A stretch of DNA of 25,052 nucleotides from a virus: the IMG/VR virus record IMGVR_UViG_3300031758_000536, positions 1 through 25,052 of that record; one strand, given 5' to 3'. The notes below the pieces were generated by a model. The model saw only the letters and a program-made list of their open reading frames with translations, had not been told where the DNA came from and searched no databases. The position numbers and the translations under genes are program-made. Below, piece by piece: positions 1-5,715 of the stretch. The stretch's first letter is position 1, and each line of letters opens with the position of its first letter.

Positions 1-8
1 GCGAAAAT

Positions 9-26
9 AAATTTTCATGAAAATTT
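9..26. promoter_or_regulatory. 18-bp perfect palindrome, candidate operator
   Basis: The sequence AAATTTTCATGAAAATTT reads the same on both strands over all 18 bases. It lies 36 bp before the chosen start of the ribbon-helix-helix-like gene at 62. Proteins of that family commonly bind short inverted repeats at their own promoter, so autoregulation is a reasonable inference. The palindrome also contains an in-frame ATG at 17, which is one reason not to use that ATG as the start. Confidence 0.5.
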
Positions 27-61
27 GCGCACTGGTGCTTTCGGTGCTACTAGTAGGAATC

Positions 62-301
62 ATGAAAGAGAAAACGCACAAGAAATTGAACATCTCACTG
101 CCTCTCGATCTGCACGCTTTTTGCGTCAAAAAGAAAAACGAGGAGCAGGCAAAAAACCCAATGGTAACGGTGCCCATCTCTAAAATCATTTCGGAAGCCG
201 TTAGAGAGATGAGAGATTCCGAAAAGAAAGCAAACGCCACTGCATCGAATGCCCGACCTTCCTCTCCTACATCTCTCCTTGGAAAAACTAGGCGTCAATA
301 A
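62..301 (+). CDS. small ribbon-helix-helix-like DNA-binding protein
   Basis: A 79-residue protein, starting at ATG 62, with the pattern of a CopG/Arc-type ribbon-helix-helix protein. There is a strand-like segment LNISLPLDLHAFCVKK (residues 9-24), then a basic helix, then VPISKIISEAVREMRDSEKK forming the second helix. The C-terminal tail is Ser/Thr-rich and probably disordered. The frame stays open back to ATG 17, but that would add a hydrophobic leader overlapping the palindrome at 9-26. ATG 62 has a weak AGGA upstream. It faces the integrase tail to tail, with 42 bp between the stops, and is the only convincing plus-strand gene in the window. Likely a phage repressor or accessory regulator; the exact role is inference. 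Confidence 0.6.
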   Translation: MKEKTHKKLNISLPLDLHAFCVKKKNEEQAKNPMVTVPISKIISEAVREMRDSEKKANATASNARPSSPTSLLGKTRRQ

Positions 302-343
302 AAAGCCGTTTTGCGCGCAGGTTTAAATGCGCCGCCAGCTTAT

Positions 344-1372
344 CTAAAGCGCCCAAAAAGCCTTTGCCTCTTTTCCCCGCACCGCTCGCGCATATCGTTC
401 TCCAACCATCTTTGGCGAGGAATGACCTAGATAGTAAGCCGTCTTCCCCGCATCCTGCCAAGCCGCGTAGTGCATCGAGGCCGCCGTATGACGCAGACAA
501 TTCTGCGGCCACTCGTCCCAGTTCATTTCTAAAGCCAGCGCCGTGCGCGCCCGCTTGATGTGATCCTCATCGAGGCAGTCCCATTTCTTCGGAAGGTGCC
601 GCTTGAGCGCCGGCAGGATCGGAACGAAGCGCGGCCGAGGATCTGGATCGGTGGACTTGGTTTGCGGCACGAAGATCTCCGTCTCCTCGATATGCTCCGG
701 CAATGCCCGCCCCACCTCCGAGATTCGCATCCCCCCAAAGACTCCCAGAACCAGCCACGCCCGCATCCTGTCATCGCCTGCCGTCAGCTCCAGCAACCGC
801 CGCACCTGCGGAACCGTCAAGAGATGGTGGACCGGCGCCGCCTGCGGCCTCTCCGCCCGCTGAACCGGCGAGCGGTCCAGATGCTCGTATCGCACCAGCC
901 AGTTGAAAAAGAGGCGAAGATAAACGAAGCCCTGCTGCCGCGTCGTGCCACTCCACTCCTTCCGCGCCAGAAACGCATCGATGTCCCGAGGTGAAACCGC
1001 CGCCAGCGGCATCCGCCCCTGAGCCTCGACATAGTGGCCGATCCACCAGCACACCAGCCGCGCATTACTCCCTCGGAGCTTCGGTAGCCGGAGCATCTGA
1101 AATTCGCGCCACCCCTCCGAGACCGTCTTGCCCGACTCGGCAAACGACTCCGTGCCCTTCGCCTGGAGCTGCCGCAAAATCTGATCGCGATAAGCCACCG
1201 CAGCCACCGCCTCATCAAAGAAAGCCCGCTTCCGCTTCCCCGAAATTTTCGTCCACACGCAGAACTTTTCCACCCCCCGCACGCTCGCCCGCTGAATCGA
1301 CACGGTGCTTGTGTTGCTCTGCGTTGCTAGGGCTGTTGGCACTGTTGGCACGATGTTGGCTCGTTTAGGCAT
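344..1372 (-). CDS. int: tyrosine recombinase (phage integrase)
   Basis: A 342-residue site-specific recombinase that would integrate and excise the phage at a tRNA gene. The N-terminal part carries an arm-binding-like basic region (to about residue 60) and a SAM-like core-binding domain (about 85-175). The catalytic domain shows R216 (GGMRISE), a probable lysine K239, the box LRHT with R294, H317 (YLGHSS) and the tyrosine Y327 (ERYAR). The first histidine of the usual HxLR box is Asn291 here, which also occurs in other integrases. The 5' end overlaps repeated TGTTGGCAC sites, so the first residues (VPTVPT) are encoded by the attachment-site arm. The gene starts about 90 bp from the tRNA-derived core, the usual arrangement of int and attP. 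Family assignment is secure. Confidence 0.93.
   Translation of the reverse strand: MPKRANIVPTVPTALATQSNTSTVSIQRASVRGVEKFCVWTKISGKRKRAFFDEAVAAVAYRDQILRQLQAKGTESFAESGKTVSEGWREFQMLRLPKLRGSNARLVCWWIGHYVEAQGRMPLAAVSPRDIDAFLARKEWSGTTRQQGFVYLRLFFNWLVRYEHLDRSPVQRAERPQAAPVHHLLTVPQVRRLLELTAGDDRMRAWLVLGVFGGMRISEVGRALPEHIEETEIFVPQTKSTDPDPRPRFVPILPALKRHLPKKWDCLDEDHIKRARTALALEMNWDEWPQNCLRHTAASMHYAAWQDAGKTAYYLGHSSPKMVGERYARAVRGKEAKAFWAL
1334..1362 (+). repeat. left arm-type integrase sites (three copies)
   Basis: Three direct copies of a nonamer lie here: TGTTGGCAC at 1334-1342 and 1343-1351, and TGTTGGCTC at 1354-1362. The last two, separated by 2 bp, match the pair on the other side of the tRNA-like core in sequence, order, spacing and orientation. 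This is the layout of arm-type binding sites of lambda-like integrases. Binding itself is inferred. Confidence 0.65.
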
Positions 1373-1408
1373 TTACAGCAATCAAGCGCAACGAATGGAA
1401 ACATCAAC

Positions 1409-1447
1409 AAAAAACCCGCAGAAGCACACTAGGAGCGCCTCTGCGGG
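1409..1447 (-). terminator. Rho-independent terminator after the tRNA-derived core
   Basis: On the minus strand an 8-bp stem (CCCGCAGA at 1440-1447 pairs with TCTGCGGG at 1415-1422) with a 17-nt loop is followed by six T residues (1414-1409). It lies 13 bp beyond the tRNA 3' end at 1461 and 37 bp before the integrase start. It can end readthrough from the late operon in the free phage, and would end the host tRNA transcript after integration. Confidence 0.75.
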
Positions 1448-1460
1448 CATTTAAGAAGGG

Positions 1461-1502
1461 AGCCGATGACGAGACTCGAACTCGTGACCTATCGATTACG
1501 AA
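1461..1502 (-). other. attP core: 3' half of tRNA-Thr(CGT)
   Basis: Read on the minus strand, this is the tRNA-Thr 3' half: anticodon loop TTCGTAA (anticodon CGT, 1502-1496), 3' anticodon strand, variable loop AGGTC, T-arm with stem ACGAG/CTCGT around loop TTCGAGT, and acceptor strand CATCGGC ending at 1461. The order resembles bacterial thrW-type tRNAs. A matching 5' half (expected to begin GCCGATG about 31 nt upstream) is absent, and the bases before the loop pair only partly. It is therefore not a working tRNA gene but the part a phage carries to restore a host tRNA on integration. Identity may extend 2-3 bases beyond 1502. Confidence 0.82.
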
Positions 1503-1523
1503 TCAAAAATCGGCCTTTGATTA

Positions 1524-1829
1524 TCATGGTTTTGCGTTGCTGTTGGCACGGCGTTGGCTCGCTGGCCTAAAAATTGCCACATCCCGGACGCCATTGGCAG
1601 ACATGCTCCTTATGATTTTTTTATCAAAAATGTTTTGGGAGGTGAGGTTTCTCATCTGGCTCTGAACCGTGTTGGGCGATTGGTTTGTTTCGGTGGCCAT
1701 GGTGGAAATAGTCTTCCACCCTTTGGCTTCGTAAGCACTTAATTTATCTTCCTTCGTGCTCGCGTAGTATTTCGCCCAGGCGCTTTTTAAATCGGGAGTA
1801 GCCAGGGCTGGCCTTTTTTTCGTTCGCAT
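1524..1829 (-). CDS. small putative winged-helix / helix-turn-helix protein
   Basis: A 101-residue protein starting inside the end of the metallophosphoesterase gene (43-bp overlap). The central part (about 35-75) has a helix-turn-helix look: a helix around SAYEAKGWKTISTMATE, a turn, then SPNTVQSQMRNLTSQN, followed by a short segment ending VRDVAIFRPA that could be a wing. The last residues are encoded by the right arm of the attachment site. It is the last gene before attP and precedes the terminator. A transcription regulator or a recombination directionality factor are both possible; position favours the latter only weakly. No family name can be given with confidence. Confidence 0.6.
   Translation of the reverse strand: MRTKKRPALATPDLKSAWAKYYASTKEDKLSAYEAKGWKTISTMATETNQSPNTVQSQMRNLTSQNIFDKKIIRSMSANGVRDVAIFRPASQRRANSNAKP
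1541..1560 (+). repeat. right arm-type integrase sites (two copies)
   Basis: TGTTGGCAC at 1541-1549 and CGTTGGCTC at 1552-1560, separated by 2 bp. The pair reproduces the 1343-1362 pair almost base for base in the same orientation, on the opposite side of the tRNA core. Arms on both sides are expected of an intact attP. Confidence 0.65.
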
Positions 1830-2518
1830 AGATTAACGGTGAGGGAATTTTCGCAGTAGTGGCCCCAGGCGAATCCCTGCGACCAGGCTAGCGTGGCGCG
1901 GCGTTCGGCGGAGTAGGCCATATCGAAGTTGGCGAGCATGCCGACGCAGTAGCCAGAGGCTCCGTCGATGTTGCGGGCGCGCTCCCAGCCGACTCGATGG
2001 AGGTGCGCCATGACCACATTGCCGTAGGTCTCGGCGTGGTCGCGGATGGCGCTGACATTGAACATCGAGCCGTGGACGAATTTGGTTCGGCCGAGTTCGA
2101 CATAGTTGCGGATGCCGTAGGGTGTGATCGGAGCGCGGAGTTTCTTGGCGGTCTCTTCGATTTTCTGGATGGTCAGGTTGGCCGCGTAGGCGAGGAGGGC
2201 GTTCGGGCTTTTGGAAAATTTCCAGAGGCGGGCTTCGTGGTTGCCGCAAAGGATTTGGTTGGGCTCGAGTTCGTGGAGGAACTCGATGCCGGCCATGAGG
2301 TCGCCCGCGACATCGGCGGCGTGGTCGGCGTCGTTGCTGTCGCGGACGGCTCCGGCGCGGAAACTGGCGAGGTCAATGAAATCGCCGAGGTGCAGGGTGG
2401 TCTGGGGCTTCCAGGCGGCTTTGAATTTCAGCACGGCGGCGCGGGCCTCGGGGTCGATCTCGGCGCCGTGCGAGCACCCGACGGCCATCCACTTTTTCCA
2501 TTTCTTTATCGGGGTCAT
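1787..2518 (-). CDS. calcineurin-like metallophosphoesterase
   Basis: A 243-residue protein with most signatures of metal-dependent phosphoesterases: SHG with H17, LGDFID with D46, CGNHE with N93/H94, FVHG with H149, and AHLH with H172/H174 matching the usual GHxH. The first metal-binding position, normally Asp in DxH, is Cys15 (GCSHG). Family members hydrolyse phosphodiesters or phosphomonoesters using two metal ions; the substrate is unknown. The start ATG overlaps the preceding stop by 3 bases; a longer open frame upstream has no support. As one of the last genes of the late operon, after lysis, it is accessory. Phage relatives act in nucleic-acid processing or host takeover, but nothing here decides. 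Confidence 0.8.
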   Translation of the reverse strand: MTPIKKWKKWMAVGCSHGAEIDPEARAAVLKFKAAWKPQTTLHLGDFIDLASFRAGAVRDSNDADHAADVAGDLMAGIEFLHELEPNQILCGNHEARLWKFSKSPNALLAYAANLTIQKIEETAKKLRAPITPYGIRNYVELGRTKFVHGSMFNVSAIRDHAETYGNVVMAHLHRVGWERARNIDGASGYCVGMLANFDMAYSAERRATLAWSQGFAWGHYCENSLTVNLCERKKGQPWLLPI

Positions 2519-2772
2519 GGGAGGTCGGGGATTTCGTTGTCTTTGCGGAGTTCCCAAATGTAGGAGCGGACTTTTTCGAGAGTGGCGTCGCAACCTTTTT
2601 GGGTCTGGCCTTCGTCGTCGCGCCATTCGCGGAACTCGCCGCTGCCGTGTTTAAGGAATGACCGGATTTCGTTAACGAGATCATCCAGTATTAAAACGGT
2701 ATCCATTCCCTTGACCGCGCAGATGTGCTCTGTGCGCTCCTCGGGCAGGGTAAATTCGAGCGTGGCCTTCAA
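2515..2772 (-). CDS. small conserved-type phage protein, TTG start
   Basis: An 85-residue protein starting at TTG 2772, overlapping the stop of the 79-residue gene (TTGA). AGGAGGAG lies just upstream, one of the few good ribosome-binding sites in the window. The N-terminus (KATLEFTLPEERTEH) resembles a common small phage protein family that opens with F-x-LPEE and continues with a helix around a LVNEIRSFLKHG-like segment. Here the rest is helical and ends in a proline-containing tail. No biochemical role is known to me for that family. Tight coupling with its neighbours (4-base and 3-base overlaps) makes it a real gene despite the unusual start codon. Confidence 0.65.
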   Translation of the reverse strand: MKATLEFTLPEERTEHICAVKGMDTVLILDDLVNEIRSFLKHGSGEFREWRDDEGQTQKGCDATLEKVRSYIWELRKDNEIPDLP

Positions 2773-3008
2773 GCGGTCTCCTCCTCGTCGTCCTCTTCCT
2801 CTTGGATTGGCCAAAGGATTTCGTCTGCTTCGCGGCAGAGGGCTCGGGCCGCGTAATCGTTTCCGAATTTGAAATCCATGTAATAGGTCTCGCCCTCGTC
2901 CTCCCACGAAACGATGCACAAGGAGACATCGAAATGCTCGGCGAGGAGCGCGCGGGCTTGGAGCATGACGGCCTCGCGGTCTTTGGGCGGGGCGGTTTTC
3001 TTTGCCAT
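2769..3008 (-). CDS. small acidic hypothetical protein
   Basis: A 79-residue protein of unknown function. It has a basic N-terminus (MAKKTAPPKDR), a helix over about residues 10-25, then alternating strand-like segments (VSLCIVSWEDEGETYYMDF) and a strongly acidic C-terminus of mostly Glu and Asp. It lies 3 bp after the amidase stop and overlaps the next gene. The acidic tail and small size would suit a protein-binding or DNA-mimic accessory role, but that is only a guess. Confidence 0.6.
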   Translation of the reverse strand: MAKKTAPPKDREAVMLQARALLAEHFDVSLCIVSWEDEGETYYMDFKFGNDYAARALCREADEILWPIQEEEDDEEETA

Positions 3009-3011
3009 ATA

Positions 3012-3611
3012 TCAGAGCACCCGGTTGAGGGCGGCGAGAAGGGCGGCGTGGGCGGCTGGGGAGCAATCGTCTTTGCGGCCGGGCGCGACATCGGCGTGGC
3101 GGATGATGTTTGAGAGAGGAATGTGATATTCATCCAAGAGAGGAAGGAGGTATTCCACCGCGCTTAGGATGGCGTCGTCGCTGAGTGGGACTTGATAGGT
3201 GTCACCTTCCCACGCGAGGCCGATGCTGAAGGAGTTGGCGTCTTTGCGTCCTTGCCAGCTTGAGACGCCGGCGTGCCATGTGCGCTGGCTGGGCGTGGCG
3301 AGCACGGTTCGCTTGCCGTTTCTGGCGACGATGCAGTGGTAGCTGACTTTGCTAATCGGGTCGAGGCACCACGAGACCGATCCAGCATAAGCGCCAGAGG
3401 TGTGGTGGAGCACGATGTGCGTTGGTTTGATGACGCGGCCTGCCGAGACATTGGGTGTTTTCCGGTTGGTCTGCGGGTAGTAGCGGACGGGGGCAGATGC
3501 CGTCGGGGCCGCCGGCGTTCCTGCGGGCTTCGACTTCGCCGGTGCTGGTGCTGGCTCGGCGGGAGGCTGGGCCATGGGGAACATCCGGCGGAGGAAGTCG
3601 AGGAAGTTCAT
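3012..3611 (-). CDS. N-acetylmuramoyl-L-alanine amidase (endolysin)
   Basis: A 199-residue peptidoglycan hydrolase of the Amidase_2 (T7 lysozyme-like) family, cleaving between N-acetylmuramic acid and L-alanine at lysis. The N-terminal 45 residues hold a hydrophobic stretch (NFLDFLRRMFPM) and a Pro/Ala-rich linker. The catalytic domain follows: HIVLHHTSG with zinc ligand at H69/H70, YHCIVARNG, TWHAG, and RHADVAPGRKDDCSP with H172 and a third ligand at D182 or C183. The start ATG 3611 overlaps the stop of the lipoprotein gene by 3 bases, which is why a longer in-frame extension to 3710 is rejected. No separate wall-binding domain is seen. It sits with holin-like and spanin-like genes. Confidence 0.9.
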   Translation of the reverse strand: MNFLDFLRRMFPMAQPPAEPAPAPAKSKPAGTPAAPTASAPVRYYPQTNRKTPNVSAGRVIKPTHIVLHHTSGAYAGSVSWCLDPISKVSYHCIVARNGKRTVLATPSQRTWHAGVSSWQGRKDANSFSIGLAWEGDTYQVPLSDDAILSAVEYLLPLLDEYHIPLSNIIRHADVAPGRKDDCSPAAHAALLAALNRVL

Positions 3612-3784
3612 TTGTCTTTGAGGGTGCGGCTGGGGACTTCGGGGAGCTGGTAGGTGAAGCGGCCGTAGTCGGTCTCGAAACTGATGCCGACCGGACCAAG
3701 GGCTGAGCACCCGGTGAGAAGCGCGAGGCCGAGGAATAAGAACGCTAGGACAAAAATAAACAGCGCAATGCGAGGCGCGTTCAT
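3608..3784 (-). CDS. small lipoprotein, candidate outer-membrane spanin
   Basis: A 58-residue protein with a lipoprotein signal: MNAPR, a hydrophobic core (IALFIFVLAFLFLGLALL), then lipobox LLTGC with the lipidated Cys at residue 26. The mature part is only about 33 residues. Its start overlaps the holin-like gene stop and its stop overlaps the amidase start. Short lipoproteins inside lysis cassettes are typical of o-spanins (Rz1-like) of phages infecting Gram-negative hosts. However, the mature part has few prolines and it is not nested in an i-spanin gene, so another small lipoprotein role is possible. Confidence 0.65.
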   Translation of the reverse strand: MNAPRIALFIFVLAFLFLGLALLTGCSALGPVGISFETDYGRFTYQLPEVPSRTLKDK

Positions 3785-3945
3785 TTCTCTTTTCGGAAAA
3801 CCTCGACCAGGCCGATGATGGCCGCCACGCCTGCGGTGATGGCGTTGACCGCTTGCGGATCGAGGTTGATTCCTACGAGACCGAGGAGAATGGCCACGCC
3901 GCGAATGGTGCTTGGCTCTTTGAGCTTGGAGAAGAGTGATTTCAT
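3781..3945 (-). CDS. small membrane protein, holin-like
   Basis: A 54-residue protein: MKSLFSKLKEPSTIRG, a hydrophobic stretch (VAILLGLVGI), a short polar turn (NLDPQAV), a second hydrophobic stretch (TAGVAAIIGLVEVF) and a basic end (RKEK). Size, two short hydrophobic helices, charged ends and position next to the amidase fit a holin, which would permeabilise the inner membrane for the endolysin. The start is ATG 3945, 24 bp after the stop of the coiled-coil gene; the stop overlaps the next start. No sequence-family name is claimed. Confidence 0.65.
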   Translation of the reverse strand: MKSLFSKLKEPSTIRGVAILLGLVGINLDPQAVNAITAGVAAIIGLVEVFRKEK

Positions 3946-3969
3946 CTCCCTTGCGGAGATGTCAAAGGG

Positions 3970-4227
3970 TCAACGGCGTTCGAGGGCGCGGAGGCGGCCT
4001 TCGTGGTCGGCGAGCAGGTGGTCGTGGCGTTTGTCCGTTTCGGCGTTGGCTTCCATGCGGATCAGGACGGCTTCGATTTTTTCAACGCGGCCGCTGAGTT
4101 TTTCGGAGGCGGCTTCGAACTCGGTGCGGCTGACGAATTGGCTTTGCAGGACGATGACCACGAGAATCCCGGCGGGGGTGACCCACCGGGATGCGAGGTC
4201 GAGGGCTTTCGCTAGGCTCTCACTCAT
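3970..4227 (-). CDS. membrane-anchored coiled-coil protein, candidate i-spanin or holin partner
   Basis: An 85-residue protein with a single predicted membrane segment (about residues 16-31, VTPAGILVVIVLQSQF), followed by a charged helix with heptad character (EFEAASEKLSGRVEKIEAVL onward) and a basic end (RLRALERR). An N-terminal anchor with a periplasmic coiled coil is the layout of inner-membrane spanins (Rz-like), and a small lipoprotein is encoded two genes on. Some holin accessory proteins look the same. The start overlaps the stop of the repeat fibre gene (ATGA). Confidence 0.6.
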   Translation of the reverse strand: MSESLAKALDLASRWVTPAGILVVIVLQSQFVSRTEFEAASEKLSGRVEKIEAVLIRMEANAETDKRHDHLLADHEGRLRALERR

Positions 4228-5294
4228 GAGTTGGCCTGAGCGAGAAGGGTGCCCAAAATGTTCACGGTCGGCACATTCGCCAATCTCTCGGTGTTCAGAG
4301 CGTCCGTCTTAGCTTTCACCGCATCGATCTTGGTCGATTCGCTTGCGGCCATGCGGCTGGAGATTGCGGCGTCGATGCGGCCGAGTTCGGTGCCGAGTTC
4401 GGTGCGGACTGCACCGGCGACCGTGGAGGCCGATGGGGCCGAGGTCGTCGGGATGCTGTCTAGTTTTCCGCCGTTGCGCTCGAGGTCGGCGCGGACGGCG
4501 GCGACGAGCGAAACCTCGGAGAGGTTCGTGTTTCCGATTGCGCCCACGATTGCGTTCAGAACGGCTTGGCCGTCGGCTTCGTTGAGGAGCGAACCTTCGA
4601 CTGCGGTGGCAATCTGAGCCGCTGTGGGTGGGGTTGTCGGGGCAGTGTAGGACGCGGATGCGAGACGCGATGACACGGAGGCATCCAATCGACCCAACTC
4701 CACGGCCAGCTCGGTGCGGATGTCGGCCACGCTTGGGGCCGAGGTCGGCGCGGTGTAGCCGGAAGTGGCGAGGCGGCTGGACACGGTGGCGTCGAGATTG
4801 GCGAGCTTGGTCGAGTTGCTGTCCAGCTCCTGCCTGATTGCTGTGACCGTTGGAGCGGCGCTTGGTGCGGTGTAATCAGCGGCGGCGAGTCTGCTTGAGA
4901 TGTTTTGATCCACCCGGCCAAGCTCCACCGAAAGCTCGGTGCGGACCTGTGAGGCTATGGCGCTCGCGGAGGGCACCGTGGGGGCGTTGGTCAGGGTTGT
5001 CGTGGTGGCGCAGAGGGTGACATTGGCCACGGTGTCGCTGGCGGCGTTGAATGTGCTGGCGGGGACTTCGGCGGTGCCGCTCCAGACGATGCTGCCGCTG
5101 CCGACATTGGCTCCGGCGCTGCGGAATGCGAGTTGGTAGGTGCCAGCGCTGCCGGTCATGGTGCCGCTGTAGAATCCGGTGCTGCCGACCTCGGTGAGCG
5201 AAATGGCAGACCCGACGGCGGAGCCGGATTGGTAGGGTTGCGCGGTGACGGTGAGGCCCGAAGTGGGCAGGGCGATATTCAGTTCGTTGGCCAT
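4224..5294 (-). CDS. repeat-containing tail fibre protein
   Basis: A 356-residue protein. The N-terminal 90 residues look like a beta-sandwich (SLTEVGSTGFYSGTMTG, GTYQLAFRSAG). The rest is built from a degenerate repeat with the core (I/V)RTEL-VELGR-D--(V/I)SSRLA---YTAPT, seen three to four times, with spacer units such as DSNSTKLANLD and ERNGGKLDSIP. The VRTELG...LGRIDA...SSRM version recurs near the C-terminus. Such helical repeats separated by TAP hinges fit a trimeric fibre shaft. It follows the small 138-residue gene by 4 bp and immediately precedes lysis. Likely a fibre or fibre-attached structural protein; the receptor is unknown. Confidence 0.7.
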   Translation of the reverse strand: MANELNIALPTSGLTVTAQPYQSGSAVGSAISLTEVGSTGFYSGTMTGSAGTYQLAFRSAGANVGSGSIVWSGTAEVPASTFNAASDTVANVTLCATTTTLTNAPTVPSASAIASQVRTELSVELGRVDQNISSRLAAADYTAPSAAPTVTAIRQELDSNSTKLANLDATVSSRLATSGYTAPTSAPSVADIRTELAVELGRLDASVSSRLASASYTAPTTPPTAAQIATAVEGSLLNEADGQAVLNAIVGAIGNTNLSEVSLVAAVRADLERNGGKLDSIPTTSAPSASTVAGAVRTELGTELGRIDAAISSRMAASESTKIDAVKAKTDALNTERLANVPTVNILGTLLAQANS

Positions 5295-5298
5295 GGGA

Positions 5299-5715
5299 TT
5301 AGGAGTTTAGAGTGGTGAGTGTTTCGGTGAGTGTCTCTTCAAACGAATGCGGAGCGGCGGGCCAATCGGCGGACGCTGGGGCGAGGCCGGAGGCGATCAT
5401 GCCATCGAGCCAGGCTTGGACGGCGTTGAGCTTGGGGGAGGATTTCGCGGCGGCATCGAGGCGGAGTTTTTGGTAAAGGAGTGTGGTCGAGCGGTTGCCG
5501 CCGTAGCCTTGCGAGTCTGTCCACTCTTCGGCGGTGTAGATAGGTGCGGCAGGCGTGATCCACTCGCCGTTGCCCCATGTGGCGTCTTCGCTGGGCTTGG
5601 GCGGCAGCGGGGCGTAGTCGGCGGCTTTGGGGTTGCCGTTCGCGGCCCATGCGGCGAGGGTTTCGGGCGCGAGGGTGACGAGTTCGTTGGTCTGAATGTT
5701 GTAATAATTAGGCAT
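5299..5715 (-). CDS. putative fibre-associated or fibre-assembly protein
   Basis: A 138-residue protein beginning MPNYYNIQTNELVTLAP, an opening often found in small phage proteins next to receptor-binding genes. The middle contains a Trp-rich segment (ATWGNGEWI, YTAEEWTDSQGYGG), and the C-terminal half is helical (KLNAVQAWLDGMI) with a TETLTTLNS end. It overlaps the lectin-like gene by 8 bp and precedes the repeat fibre by 4 bp. Comparable small proteins act as tail-fibre assembly chaperones or caps, but no signature proves that. Confidence 0.55.
   Translation of the reverse strand: MPNYYNIQTNELVTLAPETLAAWAANGNPKAADYAPLPPKPSEDATWGNGEWITPAAPIYTAEEWTDSQGYGGNRSTTLLYQKLRLDAAAKSSPKLNAVQAWLDGMIASGLAPASADWPAAPHSFEETLTETLTTLNS

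Noticed and set aside
1461-1535. Complete tRNA gene on the minus strand
   Set aside because: Only the part from the anticodon loop to the acceptor end fits. The upstream 31 nt lack a matching acceptor strand (GCCGATG) and D-arm, so it is an attachment core and not a working gene.
1787-2626. Long version of the metallophosphoesterase
   Set aside because: The extra N-terminal residues (MARRRRPDPKRLRRHSRK) are a shadow of the preceding gene. ATG 2518 overlaps the preceding stop and begins the domain properly.
3012-3710. Long version of the amidase
   Set aside because: The extension overlaps the small lipoprotein gene in a different frame and is Pro/Arg-rich. ATG 3611 is coupled to that gene's stop.
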